This document shows positions 1 through 9,600 of a DNA stretch of 36,429 nucleotides, piece after piece. Within the stretch, counting starts at the first letter, position 1. Each line of letters opens with the position of its first letter. A model generated the notes under the pieces. That model saw only the letters and a list, made by a program, of their open reading frames with translations. It ran no database searches and was not told the origin of the DNA. Source of the DNA: REBR01 sp033721915 (GTDB lineage Bacteria; Pseudomonadota; Gammaproteobacteria; Pseudomonadales; Oleiphilaceae). The stretch covers positions 1-36,429 of the forward strand of contig JAWWAC010000029.1 in the NCBI GenBank assembly GCA_033721915.1. The letters run 5' to 3'. The position numbers and the translations under genes were made by a program.

Positions 1-111
1 AAGACCGCCCGCTTCTACTACCAGCGCCTGCTGCCCCAGTCCCTGTCACTGGCGGAATCCATCCGCAACGGCAGCGACAGCCTGATGGACGTGGCCGTCG
101 GCGAGTTCTGA
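1..111 (+). CDS. Acyl-CoA dehydrogenase, C-terminal fragment (partial)
   Basis: Only the last 36 codons are inside the window; the gene enters from the left edge and stops at TGA 109-111. The peptide reads TARFYYQRLLPQSLSLAESI followed by a short RNGSDSLMDV tail ending in GEF. This is the typical end of the extra C-terminal helical domain found in ~600-residue acyl-CoA dehydrogenases (DmdC/AcdB-like). The complete paralog at 29312-31114 ends in a comparable helix with aligned features (QYFFHWELP). The inferred role is flavin-dependent alpha,beta-dehydrogenation of an acyl-CoA in the cytoplasm. The substrate cannot be told from this fragment. A strong terminator follows directly. Confidence 0.75.
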   Translation, partial: KTARFYYQRLLPQSLSLAESIRNGSDSLMDVAVGEF

Positions 112-126
112 AACTGAACCGCCCCA

Positions 127-164
127 AAGGCCCGGCCCTCCGATCAGGGGTGCCGGGCCTTTTT
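127..164 (+). terminator. Rho-independent terminator after acyl-CoA dehydrogenase
   Basis: A 9-bp perfect stem, AGGCCCGGC (128-136) with GCCGGGCCT (152-160), is followed by a run of T. It ends the rightward gene at 111 and faces the 3' end of the leftward cusA gene. Read on the minus strand the trailing T-run is only three bases, so it probably serves mainly the plus strand. Confidence 0.85.
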
Positions 165-175
165 CGTTCAGCGGA

Positions 176-3100
176 TCAGGCAAAGGCCCGTCGGCGCCAC
201 AGCCAGTAGAGCACCGGCAGCACCAGCAGTGAGACCAGCGGTGCGGTGATCATGCCGCCGATGACCGGTGCGGCGATGCGTTCCATGGCCTCGGAGCCCG
301 GGCCGCCGCCGATCAGCAGTGGCATCAGCCCCAGTACCACCGTGGAGGCGGTCATGGCCTTGGGGCGCACCCGCATTACGGCCCCCTCCATAATGGCCTC
401 ACGGAGCCCCTCAGCGTTGGTAGGGGCCTCACGGTCCACCGCCTCGCGGATGTACATCAGCATCACCACCGCGAACTCCGCCGCCAGCCCCAGCAGCAGG
501 ATAAAGCCCGCCGCCACCGCCACCGACAGGTCGTACCCCAGCCAGAACACCAGCCAGATGCCCCCCAGTGCCGCAAAGGGCAGTGCCCCCATCAGCATCA
601 GCGTCTCCGCCGTGCTGCGAAAGCACAGGTACAGCAGCAGGAAGATGGCCACCAGTGTGAAGGGGATCATGTAGCTGAGCCGCTCCTGGGCCCGCTGCAT
701 ATGCTCGTACTGGCCGGACCAGGCGATGGAATAGCCCTCAGGCAGGTCCACCTGCTCCAGTACCTGCTGGCGGGCATCCGCCACGAAGGTGCCCAGTGCG
801 CGGCCGCGCACATCCACCGTCACCCAGCCGTTGAGGCGGGCGTTTTCCGAGCGGATCATGGCCGGGCCTTCTTCGATGCGGACCTTCGCCAGTGCGTCAA
901 TGGGCACCTGAGCCCCGGAAGGGGTCACCATGGGCAGCCGTTCGATGGCCTCCAGTGAGTTCCGCCAGTCCTCCGGGAAACGCAGGCTGATGGGGTAGCG
1001 GGCCAGCCCTTCCACGGTCTCGGCAATGGGGATGCCACCGATGGCCATGCGCACCGTGTCCTGCAGGTCCGCCACCCGCACACCGTGGCGGGCGGCCTGA
1101 CGCCGGTCGATGTCGATCTCCAGATAACGCCCTGTGGCGGTGCGGTCGGCCCTGACGGAGGTGGCGCCCTCCACGTTTTCCAGCACCGCCTCCACCTCCC
1201 GGCCGATGCGCTCGATCTCCTTCAGGTCCTCACCGGCGATCTTGACCCCCACCGGAGAACGGATGCCGGTGCTGAGCATGTCGATGCGGGTCTTGATGGG
1301 TTCCACCCAGACGTTGGCAACGCCGGGCAGCTTCACCACCCTGTCCAGCTCACGGATCAGATCCTCACGGGTGATGCCCTCACGCCACTGATCCTTTGGC
1401 CTGAAGCGGATCAGTGTCTCGAACATGCCCAGTGGCGCCGGGTCCGTGGCGGTCTCCGCACGCCCGGCCTTGCCGAAGACCTGCTCCACCTCCGGGAGGG
1501 TGCGGATCAGGCGGTCGGTCTGCTGCAGCACCTGTCGGGCCTTGCCGATGGACACCCCGGGGTCCAGTGTGGGCATGTACATCAGGTCCCCTTCGTTGAT
1601 GTCCGGCATGAATTCCGTGCCCACACGGCTGGCGGGGTAGAAGGCCGTGGCCGCCAACACCAGCACCACCGCCAGGGTGGTTCTGGGGTAATTGAGCAGG
1701 GCATTGAGCAGGGGACGGTAGGTGCCGATCAGCAGCCGGCTCACCGGATGGGCGGATTCCGGGCGGATGCGGCCACGGACCAGGTAGCCCATCAGCACCG
1801 GCACCAGTGTCACGCCCAGCCCCGCAGCGGCGGCCATGGCGTAGGTGCCGGTGAAGGCGAGAGGGTGGAACAGGCGTCCCTCCTGGCCTTCCAGCGCGAA
1901 CAGTGGGATAAAGCTGACGGTGATCACCAGCAGTGCGAAGAACAGAGGCCGTCCGGTCTGGCGGGCCGCCTCGCCCACCATGTGCCAGTGCCTGTCCCCC
2001 GGTTGTGCTTTCTCCAGGCGCTTGTGCAGGTTCTCCACCATGACGATGGCGGCGTCCACCATGGCGCCGATGGTCACGGCAATGCCCCCCAGTGACATGA
2101 TGTTGGCGGTGATGCCCTGCCAGCGCATCACCATCAGGGCCACCAGTATGCCGATGGGCAGTGCAATAATGGCCACCAGTGCCGAACGCAGGTGCAGCAG
2201 GAAGACCAGGCACACCAGTGCGATCAGCAGAAACTCCTGCAGCAGCTTATCGCTGAGGTTGTCCACGGAGCTCTGGATCAGTGTGGAACGGTCGTAGGTC
2301 TCGACGATCTCCACCCCCTCCGGCAGCCCCGGCTTGAGCTCTTCGAGACGTTTCTTGACGTTGGCGATGGTGGCCATGGCGTTCTCGCCGTGGCGCATCA
2401 CCACAAAACCGCCCACGGTCTCCCCCTCGCCGTCCAGCTCCGCGATGCCGCGCCTGGAGGCGGGGCCGATACGGATTTCGGCGATCTCATCGAGCATCAA
2501 TGGGGTGCCGTCACGGCTCATGCCCACGGGCACCCGCCTCAGTGACTCCAGTCCCGTGAGGTAGCCCCTGGAGCGCACCATGTACTCCGCCTCGGCCATC
2601 TCCACCACGGAGCCGCCGGCCTCGTCATTGGCGGCCTGAATGGCGGAGCGGACCTGTCCCATGGTCAGGCCGTGGCTGCGCAGCCGGTCCGGGTCCAGCA
2701 CCACCTGGTATTGGCGCACCATGCCCCCCAGCGTGGCCACCTCGGCGACACCGTCCACGGCCTGCAGCTCAAAACGCAGGAACCAGTCCTGAAGGCTGCG
2801 CAGCTGTGACAGGTCATGGCCCCCGGTGCGGTCCACCAGGGCGTACTGGTAGACCCAGCCCACCCCGGTGGCGTCAGGCCCCAGTTGCGGTGTGGCTTCA
2901 TCCGGCAGCCGTGACCGGGCCTGGCTGAGCTGTTCCAGCACACGGGCACGGGCCCAGTATGGGTCGGTGCCGTCCTCGAACAGCACATAGACAAAGGAGG
3001 TGCCGAACATGGACACACCGCGCACATCCCGGGCCTTGGGCACCGAGAGCAGATCGGTGGAGAGAGGAAAGGTGACCTGGTCCTCCACCACCTGGGGTGC

Positions 3101-3268
3101 CTGTCCCTCGTAGGGGGTCTGCACGATGACCTGCACATCGGACAGGTCGGGGATGGCGTCCAGTGGCATCTGGCGCATGGACCAGAGGCCGTAGACCACG
3201 ATCACTCCGGTCAGCAGCAGCACCAGGATCCGGTTCTCAAGGGACCAGTCGATCAGTCGGTTGATCAT
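176..3268 (-). CDS. cusA: CusA-type heavy-metal efflux RND pump
   Basis: This 1030-residue protein is the inner-membrane proton antiporter of a tripartite metal exporter of the HAE-RND class. The TM4 signature GAMVDAAIVMVEN places D405 and E412 at exactly the positions of the proton-relay acids of E. coli CusA. Two of the three Met residues of the CusA periplasmic Cu(I)/Ag(I) site are present: M615 in PLGMFET and M664 in RIDMLSTGIRSP. The third (CusA M672, in RYGMTVAD) is V730 here, in RHGVRVAD. The C-terminal RVRPKAMT and IAAPVIGGMITAPL blocks are also CusA-like. Its ATG overlaps the stop of the upstream cusB by four bases (ATGA), which indicates translational coupling. Copper or silver is the likely substrate given the CusF domain next door; the missing Met leaves some doubt. 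No cusC-like outer-membrane factor is present. Confidence 0.93.
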   Translation of the reverse strand: MINRLIDWSLENRILVLLLTGVIVVYGLWSMRQMPLDAIPDLSDVQVIVQTPYEGQAPQVVEDQVTFPLSTDLLSVPKARDVRGVSMFGTSFVYVLFEDGTDPYWARARVLEQLSQARSRLPDEATPQLGPDATGVGWVYQYALVDRTGGHDLSQLRSLQDWFLRFELQAVDGVAEVATLGGMVRQYQVVLDPDRLRSHGLTMGQVRSAIQAANDEAGGSVVEMAEAEYMVRSRGYLTGLESLRRVPVGMSRDGTPLMLDEIAEIRIGPASRRGIAELDGEGETVGGFVVMRHGENAMATIANVKKRLEELKPGLPEGVEIVETYDRSTLIQSSVDNLSDKLLQEFLLIALVCLVFLLHLRSALVAIIALPIGILVALMVMRWQGITANIMSLGGIAVTIGAMVDAAIVMVENLHKRLEKAQPGDRHWHMVGEAARQTGRPLFFALLVITVSFIPLFALEGQEGRLFHPLAFTGTYAMAAAAGLGVTLVPVLMGYLVRGRIRPESAHPVSRLLIGTYRPLLNALLNYPRTTLAVVLVLAATAFYPASRVGTEFMPDINEGDLMYMPTLDPGVSIGKARQVLQQTDRLIRTLPEVEQVFGKAGRAETATDPAPLGMFETLIRFRPKDQWREGITREDLIRELDRVVKLPGVANVWVEPIKTRIDMLSTGIRSPVGVKIAGEDLKEIERIGREVEAVLENVEGATSVRADRTATGRYLEIDIDRRQAARHGVRVADLQDTVRMAIGGIPIAETVEGLARYPISLRFPEDWRNSLEAIERLPMVTPSGAQVPIDALAKVRIEEGPAMIRSENARLNGWVTVDVRGRALGTFVADARQQVLEQVDLPEGYSIAWSGQYEHMQRAQERLSYMIPFTLVAIFLLLYLCFRSTAETLMLMGALPFAALGGIWLVFWLGYDLSVAVAAGFILLLGLAAEFAVVMLMYIREAVDREAPTNAEGLREAIMEGAVMRVRPKAMTASTVVLGLMPLLIGGGPGSEAMERIAAPVIGGMITAPLVSLLVLPVLYWLWRRRAFA

Positions 3269-4770
3269 CGGGACTGACTCCCTTCGCCGCCTTCGCTCTC
3301 CTGATCCGGCTCAATGGCGGTGATTTCATACCCCTTCTGCGGGTGTTTCCTCACGCGAAAGCGCAGTTCCCGGCCCTCCTGCAAGAGCGCCGGGTCCAGG
3401 TCCGGGGCCAGGCGGAATGGCATGGTCATCCCCGGCCAGTCCCATTCCGGCACCGGCTCGTGGGTCAGTGTGGCGCTCTCGCCATCGTCGGACAGGCTGT
3501 CGATGCGGCCACGGGTCCAGACCGGCTCTTTCTCGTTTCCGGCCGCCGCCTCACTGGCACCTTCCTCCCCCTGGGAAAGACGTTCCAGCCCGGCGGTGGT
3601 GGAAGACTCGGAATCAATCAGGAACTGGCCTGAGACCACCACCGTCTCGCCGGCCTCCACCCCCTCCAGTATCTCGAAGCGGTCTCCCACGCGACGCCCC
3701 AGGCGCACCTCGCGCACCTGAAAACCGCCATCCTCCAGGGCTACCACCAGCCGGTCATTGCGACCGGTGCGTATGACCGATTCCGCCGGCACATGCACCA
3801 CATCGGCCAGTGGCTCCACCCTGACCCCGGCACGGACAAACATGCCGGGGTGCAGGTCCCCGTCCGGGTTTTCCAGCACCACCCGGGCCTGCAGTACACG
3901 GCGCTCTGCTTCCAGACTGGGGTAGATGTAATCCACGGTGGCCTCATGGACACTGTCCGGGCGGAAGGGCAGGGTGATGCGCACGGACTGACCTTCCCGC
4001 AGCAGGTCCATGTCCGGCTCGAACAGTTCCAGCAGGACCCAGACACGGGAGAGGTCCGCGATGGTCATCAGTGTGCTGTCCGGCTGCACGAACATGCCCT
4101 CGGCGATATTGAGTTCGCGCACCACACCGCCACGGCGGGCCCTCACCGGCACCAGTTTCATGGACTGGCCGGTCTTTTCAATGCGCCCTATGTCCTGCTC
4201 CGCCATGCCCAGTATGCGCAGGCGGTTGCGGGCCGAGTCGGCGCCGGCGTTGCGCCGGTAAGCCTGCAGGAACTCCTCCTGGGCATTGATCAGCCGTGGT
4301 GAGTCAATGCGGAACAGGATCTGGCCCTGTTTCACGGCGGCACCGGTGGTGCGCACCTGCAGGTCTTCCACCCAGGCCTCGGTGCGCACATGGGTGTGCT
4401 CCAGCCCGGACTCGTCGTAGTGGATAATGCCCAGTGCGTGGATGTCGGGGGTCAGGTCACCACGCCGGGCATCCGCTTTACGCACCCCCAGGTTCTGGGC
4501 CACCTGTGGCTTTATGCTCACCATTCCGGGGCCATCGTTGCCGCTATCCCCCGCATCACCGGCGTAGACGGGGATGTAGTCCATGCCCATGCTGTCCTTG
4601 TCCGGTGTCTGAGAGGTGATGGAGGAGTCCATGGGATGGCGGTAATAGAGGATTTCCTCCCCGTCGCTGTTGCCATCGCCGCCCATGGCTCCGTGCACCC
4701 ACACATAGACGCCACCGGCGCCCGCCAGGGCACCAAGCAACAGGGTCACTGTCAGTATCAATAGTTTCAT
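3265..4770 (-). CDS. cusB: CusB-type membrane fusion protein with fused CusF domain
   Basis: This periplasmic adaptor links the RND pump to an outer-membrane channel. The start at 4770 is preferred over an in-frame ATG at 4806 because a GGAGGA ribosome-binding site lies about seven bases upstream; it gives 501 residues. In order there are an N-terminal membrane anchor (about 1-22), a heavy-metal-binding segment YRHPMDSSITSQTPDKDSMG MDYIPVY (about 42-68), the barrel-sandwich and beta-barrel domains of a membrane fusion protein, and a C-terminal CusF-like metallochaperone domain. In that domain H437, W445, M448 and M450 (motif WPGMTM) reproduce the spacing of the four Cu(I)/Ag(I) ligands H36/W44/M47/M49 of E. 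coli CusF. CusF is a separate protein in E. coli, so here chaperone and adaptor are one chain. It overlaps cusA by four bases. Confidence 0.93.
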   Translation of the reverse strand: MKLLILTVTLLLGALAGAGGVYVWVHGAMGGDGNSDGEEILYYRHPMDSSITSQTPDKDSMGMDYIPVYAGDAGDSGNDGPGMVSIKPQVAQNLGVRKADARRGDLTPDIHALGIIHYDESGLEHTHVRTEAWVEDLQVRTTGAAVKQGQILFRIDSPRLINAQEEFLQAYRRNAGADSARNRLRILGMAEQDIGRIEKTGQSMKLVPVRARRGGVVRELNIAEGMFVQPDSTLMTIADLSRVWVLLELFEPDMDLLREGQSVRITLPFRPDSVHEATVDYIYPSLEAERRVLQARVVLENPDGDLHPGMFVRAGVRVEPLADVVHVPAESVIRTGRNDRLVVALEDGGFQVREVRLGRRVGDRFEILEGVEAGETVVVSGQFLIDSESSTTAGLERLSQGEEGASEAAAGNEKEPVWTRGRIDSLSDDGESATLTHEPVPEWDWPGMTMPFRLAPDLDPALLQEGRELRFRVRKHPQKGYEITAIEPDQESEGGEGSQSR

Positions 4771-4875
4771 GGCTCTTCCTCCGGACGCCACAGCCACCGT
4801 TTTCAAAGACGGCAGGCCATGACCTCAGACACTGTCGGCCATCCATGCCCGCAGGCAGGGGATGGCCCCGTTGCT

Positions 4876-5253
4876 TCAGGAGAAGAAGGGTCTGGGAGGT
4901 TGTCGTTCCGACTCCAGGAAAGGTCTGGGCGGATCCAGACTGCCCAGCTGGGGAGGTGCAACGCTGGTTTCGGGTTCCGCCAGCAGGCTGGCGGGGAGGG
5001 CGCAGCCGATACAGCTGGCACAGCAATCGTCCATGGCGGCCATGCCGGAGCAGTGGTCCGGGCTGGCTGTCTCCATGGCCTGTGGCGGGTGGGGTTCAGC
5101 GTGGGGCTGATGGGAAACCGGCTCCTGTTGGGAAGCGCCCTGTGCGGGAGATTCCATGGGGGCCATTGAAGACCCCGCCGCCATGGACGTCATGGGCGCC
5201 AGCAGCAGGGCAACAATCAGCAGCAGATGGAGGGTCCGGTTTTTTCGGTTCAT
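4876..5253 (-). CDS. Small exported Cys/His/Met-rich protein of the copper-efflux operon
   Basis: The 125-residue protein has a clear signal peptide (MNRKNRTLHLLLIVALLLAP, cleavage probably near AAG at 26-27). The mature part is rich in Met and His (HQPHAEPHPP) and holds five Cys in DHCSGMAAMDDCCASCIGC. The C-terminus carries an imperfect repeat of PPRPF (DPPRPF then QPPRPFFS). The context immediately upstream of cusBA on the same strand and the metal-ligand composition suggest a periplasmic metal-binding accessory protein. It resembles in style the small CopL or DUF2946-type proteins of copper operons, but I do not recognise a definite family. No strong ribosome-binding site is visible before the ATG. 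About 105 bases separate it from cusB. Confidence 0.7.
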   Translation of the reverse strand: MNRKNRTLHLLLIVALLLAPMTSMAAGSSMAPMESPAQGASQQEPVSHQPHAEPHPPQAMETASPDHCSGMAAMDDCCASCIGCALPASLLAEPETSVAPPQLGSLDPPRPFLESERQPPRPFFS

Positions 5254-5277
5254 GCACGGAAACTAGCACGTGCCGGT

Positions 5278-5298
5278 GGCCCGGACAATATCCGGGCC
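5278..5298. repeat. Perfect 8-bp inverted repeat upstream of the copper-efflux block
   Basis: GGCCCGGA (5278-5285) and TCCGGGCC (5291-5298) form a perfect dyad with a 5-base centre in the 67-base gap between the deacetylase-family gene and the small Cys-rich gene. A second short palindrome, GCACGTGC (5266-5273), lies beside it. No T-run follows on the minus strand. It could be a factor-dependent terminator stem for the deacetylase gene or an operator for the metal genes. It does not resemble the CusR or CueR boxes I know. Confidence 0.5.
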
Positions 5299-5320
5299 CG
5301 GGGTTTGCGCCTTTTCCGGC

Positions 5321-6424
5321 TCAGTCCGGATCCTCGGCAAAGGCGCTGAGGTGGAACCGGGCCGCCTCGTCGATTTCCTCGTAGCCCGGCTCGGACAGGT
5401 CCGGCACATCGGCCCCGGCCAGGGTTTCCAGCACGGCCTGCACCCCCAGTGCCAGGCACTCCAGGTTGTAGCCCCCCTCCAGGATCATGGCCAGGCGCCC
5501 CTGGCAATGCCTGTCCGCCAGGTCCTGGATCAGCCGGGTCATGTTGCGGAAGCCGTCGTAGGTGAGGTTCAGGCACAGGTCGAGCCGGTGGGGGTCGAAC
5601 CCCGCCGAGACCAGTATCAGGTCCGGCTTGAACCAGTCCGCCGCCGGCACCAGGATTTCCTCAAAGGCTTTCATCATGCCCAGATCGCCGGTATCGCCGG
5701 GCAGTGGGACATTGATGGTATAGCCCTCGCCCAGCCCCGCGCCCACCTCTTCCAGATCCCCGGAACCGGGATAAAAGGGGGCCGCCCTGTGGGTGTCAAA
5801 GAACATCACCCCGGAGGAGGCGTAGAAGATGTCCTGGGTGCCGTTGCCGTGGTGGGCGTCCCAGTCGATGATCAGCACCCGCTCGCAGCCCAGCTCCTCC
5901 TGGGCATGGGCGGCGGCCACCGCCACGTTGTTGAACAGGCAGAAGCCACGGGCCCGCACCGGCTCGGCGTGGTGGCCCGGTGGGCGGCTCAGGGAGAAGG
6001 CGCTGCGGGCCCGGCCCGAGACCACCGCCTCCACCGCCGCAATGGCCGAGCCGGCGGCCACCTCCGCCGCCTCGATGCTGCCCGGTGAGACCGCCGTGGT
6101 GTCCACGTCCAGCCAGGCGTTCTTGCCCCGCAGGCGGAAGATCTCCTTGAGGTAGGAGCGGGTATGCACCCGGTTGAGCTCTTCCATGGTGGCCACGCGG
6201 CCGGGTTCGTAGCGAATGCCGGGGATGGGCTCCTCATCAAGCAGCTCGGTAATGGCGCTCAGCCGGCCAGGATGCTCCGGATAGTCCCATTGGAAGCCCA
6301 GGCCGGTGAGAATCTCACGGACACGCCGGTCCATGCGTCCCGGCTGGAAGTGTTCCTGCGCATCCGGGTTGTGGGCCAGCATGCGGTCATCACGAATAAC
6401 TATCACGTCGCGGTCGCCGATCAC
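5321..6424 (-). CDS. Histone deacetylase family amidohydrolase
   Basis: This 367-residue protein belongs to the arginase/deacetylase fold family that includes class II histone deacetylases and bacterial acetylpolyamine or acetoin-utilisation-type enzymes. All key residues are present: RPPGHH with H151 and H152, DWDAHHGNGTQ with zinc ligands D189 and H191, GFDPH with ligand D277, and EGGYN with transition-state Tyr Y319. It should be a zinc-dependent cytoplasmic deacylase; the substrate is unknown. It starts with GTG at 6424, supported by an AGGAG site seven bases upstream. It lies upstream of and codirectional with the copper genes, but the 67-base gap with a dyad means shared transcription is uncertain. 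Confidence 0.9.
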   Translation of the reverse strand: MIGDRDVIVIRDDRMLAHNPDAQEHFQPGRMDRRVREILTGLGFQWDYPEHPGRLSAITELLDEEPIPGIRYEPGRVATMEELNRVHTRSYLKEIFRLRGKNAWLDVDTTAVSPGSIEAAEVAAGSAIAAVEAVVSGRARSAFSLSRPPGHHAEPVRARGFCLFNNVAVAAAHAQEELGCERVLIIDWDAHHGNGTQDIFYASSGVMFFDTHRAAPFYPGSGDLEEVGAGLGEGYTINVPLPGDTGDLGMMKAFEEILVPAADWFKPDLILVSAGFDPHRLDLCLNLTYDGFRNMTRLIQDLADRHCQGRLAMILEGGYNLECLALGVQAVLETLAGADVPDLSEPGYEEIDEAARFHLSAFAEDPD

Positions 6425-6475
6425 GGTGTTCTCCTCTGACAGGGGGCGTGCCCGATCCCTCCACAGTAACCAAAA

Positions 6476-6503
6476 ATTGCAGTTTTCGCACAGAAATTGG
6501 CAA
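6476..6503 (-). promoter_or_regulatory. Candidate sigma-70 promoter of the deacetylase gene
   Basis: Read on the minus strand, TTGCCA (6498-6503) and TGCAAT (6476-6481) are separated by 16 bases. They match the -35 hexamer at five of six positions and the -10 at four of six. The start codon is about 50 bases downstream. The call rests on matching by eye only. Confidence 0.4.
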
Positions 6504-6639
6504 CAAAGGGGAACCTATGGACTAGGCTGACCGTGATGTTATGAGGCGTCCCGTAAAAGGGGCGTGGAGGCGATTCAACGGAACGCGCGTTTGTGGCCGT
6601 TTCCAACAAAGACAATAAAACAAGCAGAAGGACGATCCT

Positions 6640-9600
6640 ATGCTTCAGTGCAGAAAATCACTGTTGGCCCTCACTGTTACAGTGGTGGCGCTGACAGGTT
6701 GTGACACTCTCGAGGATGCCAAAGTCAGTGGCAACGCCGGAGCCATCCAGCGTGTCGAGAGCCCCCTGATTGCGCAGGGCCCCAGCCCACTTTATGACCC
6801 GGTCAAAACCCAGTTCCCGCTGCCGGAAGACGCCGTTTTCTACATCAATGCGGATCAGGACGGTACCGCACTGAATGGAACCGACCCGGCCAACCCGGTC
6901 ACACTGGGCCTGGGTTTCCTGGACGGTGTGTCCACTCAGGCGCCCTTCGATATCGAAATTTCCACCAGCCTGGATACCAGTGTCGAGCTCGACGCCAGAG
7001 CCTTCGTGGAAGTGGACGGAGCGGTCATTCCCAACCCGGATCAGAACGTGTTTGTGTTGCCGCTGGAATACGCCAGTGGTGACAGCCTGTTCGGGGCGGA
7101 AAACGAAGTGCCAGGCATGGCACTGGCCAACGATTTCCGCCGCGCCCGATTTCTGGAAGCGCGTGGCGAGCCCGGCGATCTGGACGCAGCCAACGCCATC
7201 TACGACCGTCTGCTGGAAACACCTCCTGTTCGCGTAGAGGTTATCAACATCAACGGCGGCACCAACAATGCGGTGCGCATCCTGCCGGAATCGCCCCTGG
7301 AGGTGAAAACCAAGTACGCCATTGCCCTGAGCAATGACCTGAAGGCGGCGGACGGCACGCCGTTGGTGGGCGCCCCCACCTACCAGAGCATTTCCAACCC
7401 GGACCGGGTGCTGGCGAACGCTCAATTTGCAGCATTCCGTCGCTCCGCCGCACCGGCCCGTCAGCAGGTGGCCGACTTTGGTCAGCTGAAGCGGGACTTT
7501 TTCAGCGATCGTGAAGAGTCGGTCTCCATTGTCGGCTTTGACGACGTGGTCTACTCCAGCACCATCACGACAACCGGTATTGAGGACGTTCTGGTGGCCA
7601 ACGCTGCACCACAGAGCTTCTTCCAGAGCGATTTGAACATCGAGCTGCGCAAGGATCAGATCGGAAAACTGATCAGTGGCTTCTACAACGTCAGCCAGCA
7701 GCCTCTTTCTGAAGACGCTGAGCAGGATGCCAAGGACATTAACCAGGGCATCTTTGACCGTTTGACCGACGAGAGCTTCCGTCTGTTCAATCAGGATCTG
7801 GCGGATCGCATTACCCAGGCCCGTGACAACCGGGTCACCCTGACCTACTCCGATATTGTCACTGACAGCGATGGCAACCTGAACCGTGTGGCGGCCTTTG
7901 CCGCGCAGCTGGCTGTGGCTGAAGTCGCGTCAGAGACCAAGTCTGGCGATGTGGATACTGAGGCTGGCGAACTGGCCACTCAAGCCGCCGAGATTCTGGA
8001 TCTTCCGAAGGCCCGTGAAGTCCGTGTTTACCGGCAGCGTCCGGGCCGCCAGATCAATCCGGCTTTTGGCCAGCAGGCTGCTGACGACGGTGGCCTTCTC
8101 GGTGGTACCGGAATCAACGATCTGGACATCCAGGTGTACGAGGGCGAAATTGTCCTTCCTTACTACATGGGCATTCCGGAAGATGACATGGACGGCGTCG
8201 CCATCACCGGCAGTCGCTGGTCCGCTGCTGATTTCGGTCCCAACGTCAATCTGCCACTGGCGATCACCGACCGTGTGACCTACCGATTCCCCTTTGCCAA
8301 GAAAGTGGGCGAAGTGAAGGTGCCCTTTATCATTACCCAGCCACAAATTGTCGCCGGACAGGCTGAAGACGACGGGCAGTTCCCGGTTATCATCTATCAG
8401 ACCGCACTGACACAGGATCGTTCTGCTGCACTGACAATGGCCGTGGCCACAGGTCTGCTGTGCAACGCCGATGGCGACCTTGCTGACTGCTTCACCACGA
8501 TCACGCTGGATCTGCCAGTGCATGGTGTCTTTGACGGGTTTGAAGGGGCAACCAGCGACCGTGACGGCGCCATTGAAAACGGCACTCCGTCCGACAGTGC
8601 AGGACTGCTTTCGGTCAACGATCAAAGAAGCATCTACCCGGAAGGCTCACGTCCAGCTGCTGACACCATGGAGCGTCACTTTGGTTTTGCCGGTGATGCC
8701 AATATGCAACCCACGCCCGCAGATCAGCTGGAGCTCCCGGAGGGCGAGTCACCTCCATCGGGCAACCTGTTCCTGAACTTTGCCAACTTCACCAATACCC
8801 AGGGTTACATGCGACAGGTTGCCATGGACGCATTGAACGTCAATGCCTCCCTCGGGGCGATTGAGGCGGCTATTGCCGACTGCGAAGCCAACGGTTCCTG
8901 CACCGACAGCTTTGTTCTCGAGACGGATCGGGTGTATTACCTGACACACTCCCTGACCGGCATGGGTGGTGTGCCCGTCCCGAGCGTCACCAACAAGGCC
9001 ATCGACGCTGGCAACACGGCGCTTAATCCAGTTCAGGGCCAGGCCTTCTTCAATGTGGGAAGCCACTTTACCCGGGCACTGGAAAACTCCTTCAATATTT
9101 CGGCCGACCTCCTGCCGGGTCTCTTTGCCGCCTCTGACGGCCTTCTGGCACAGGGCCGGTTTGAGCTGAATGCCTACTTCAACATCCTCCAGGGCCTGCT
9201 GGACGGTGTGGACCCGGGCAACTACGCCGACGACTACCGTGGAACCAACACCATGCTGGCGGCCATTATCGGTGATCCGGCCGATGACATGCCGCTCTCT
9301 GAGTGTGCTCCTGTGGAAGGCAGTAACCCCCCGTCGCCTGCTGCCGACAAGGTCAGTGCTGACTGCACCATGCCCAATGCGGCGGATGACACACTCTTTG
9401 TTCTGGGCCCTCTGGATCGGGACGTGACCCTGGAGGATGGCACCAGCTTCCCCATCGACAGTCTCCCGGCTCCGCTGGCGGGTACCGAGCCTTTCGGCAA
9501 GGTCATGAATGCACTCAACGTGCTTGACCCGAACCACGGTCTTGGGCAGCCCTTTATCAGCCTCTTCCGTGAAGGCTCTCATGGCAACCCGATTTCAGCG

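Noticed and set aside
1085..2095. Open frame of 336 codons on the plus strand
   Set aside because: It is antisense to cusA, which is complete and convincing over the whole stretch.
6421..6615. Possible 64-residue gene on the minus strand before the deacetylase-family gene
   Set aside because: It overlaps the deacetylase start and its likely promoter, and shows no signal peptide, motif or good ribosome-binding site.
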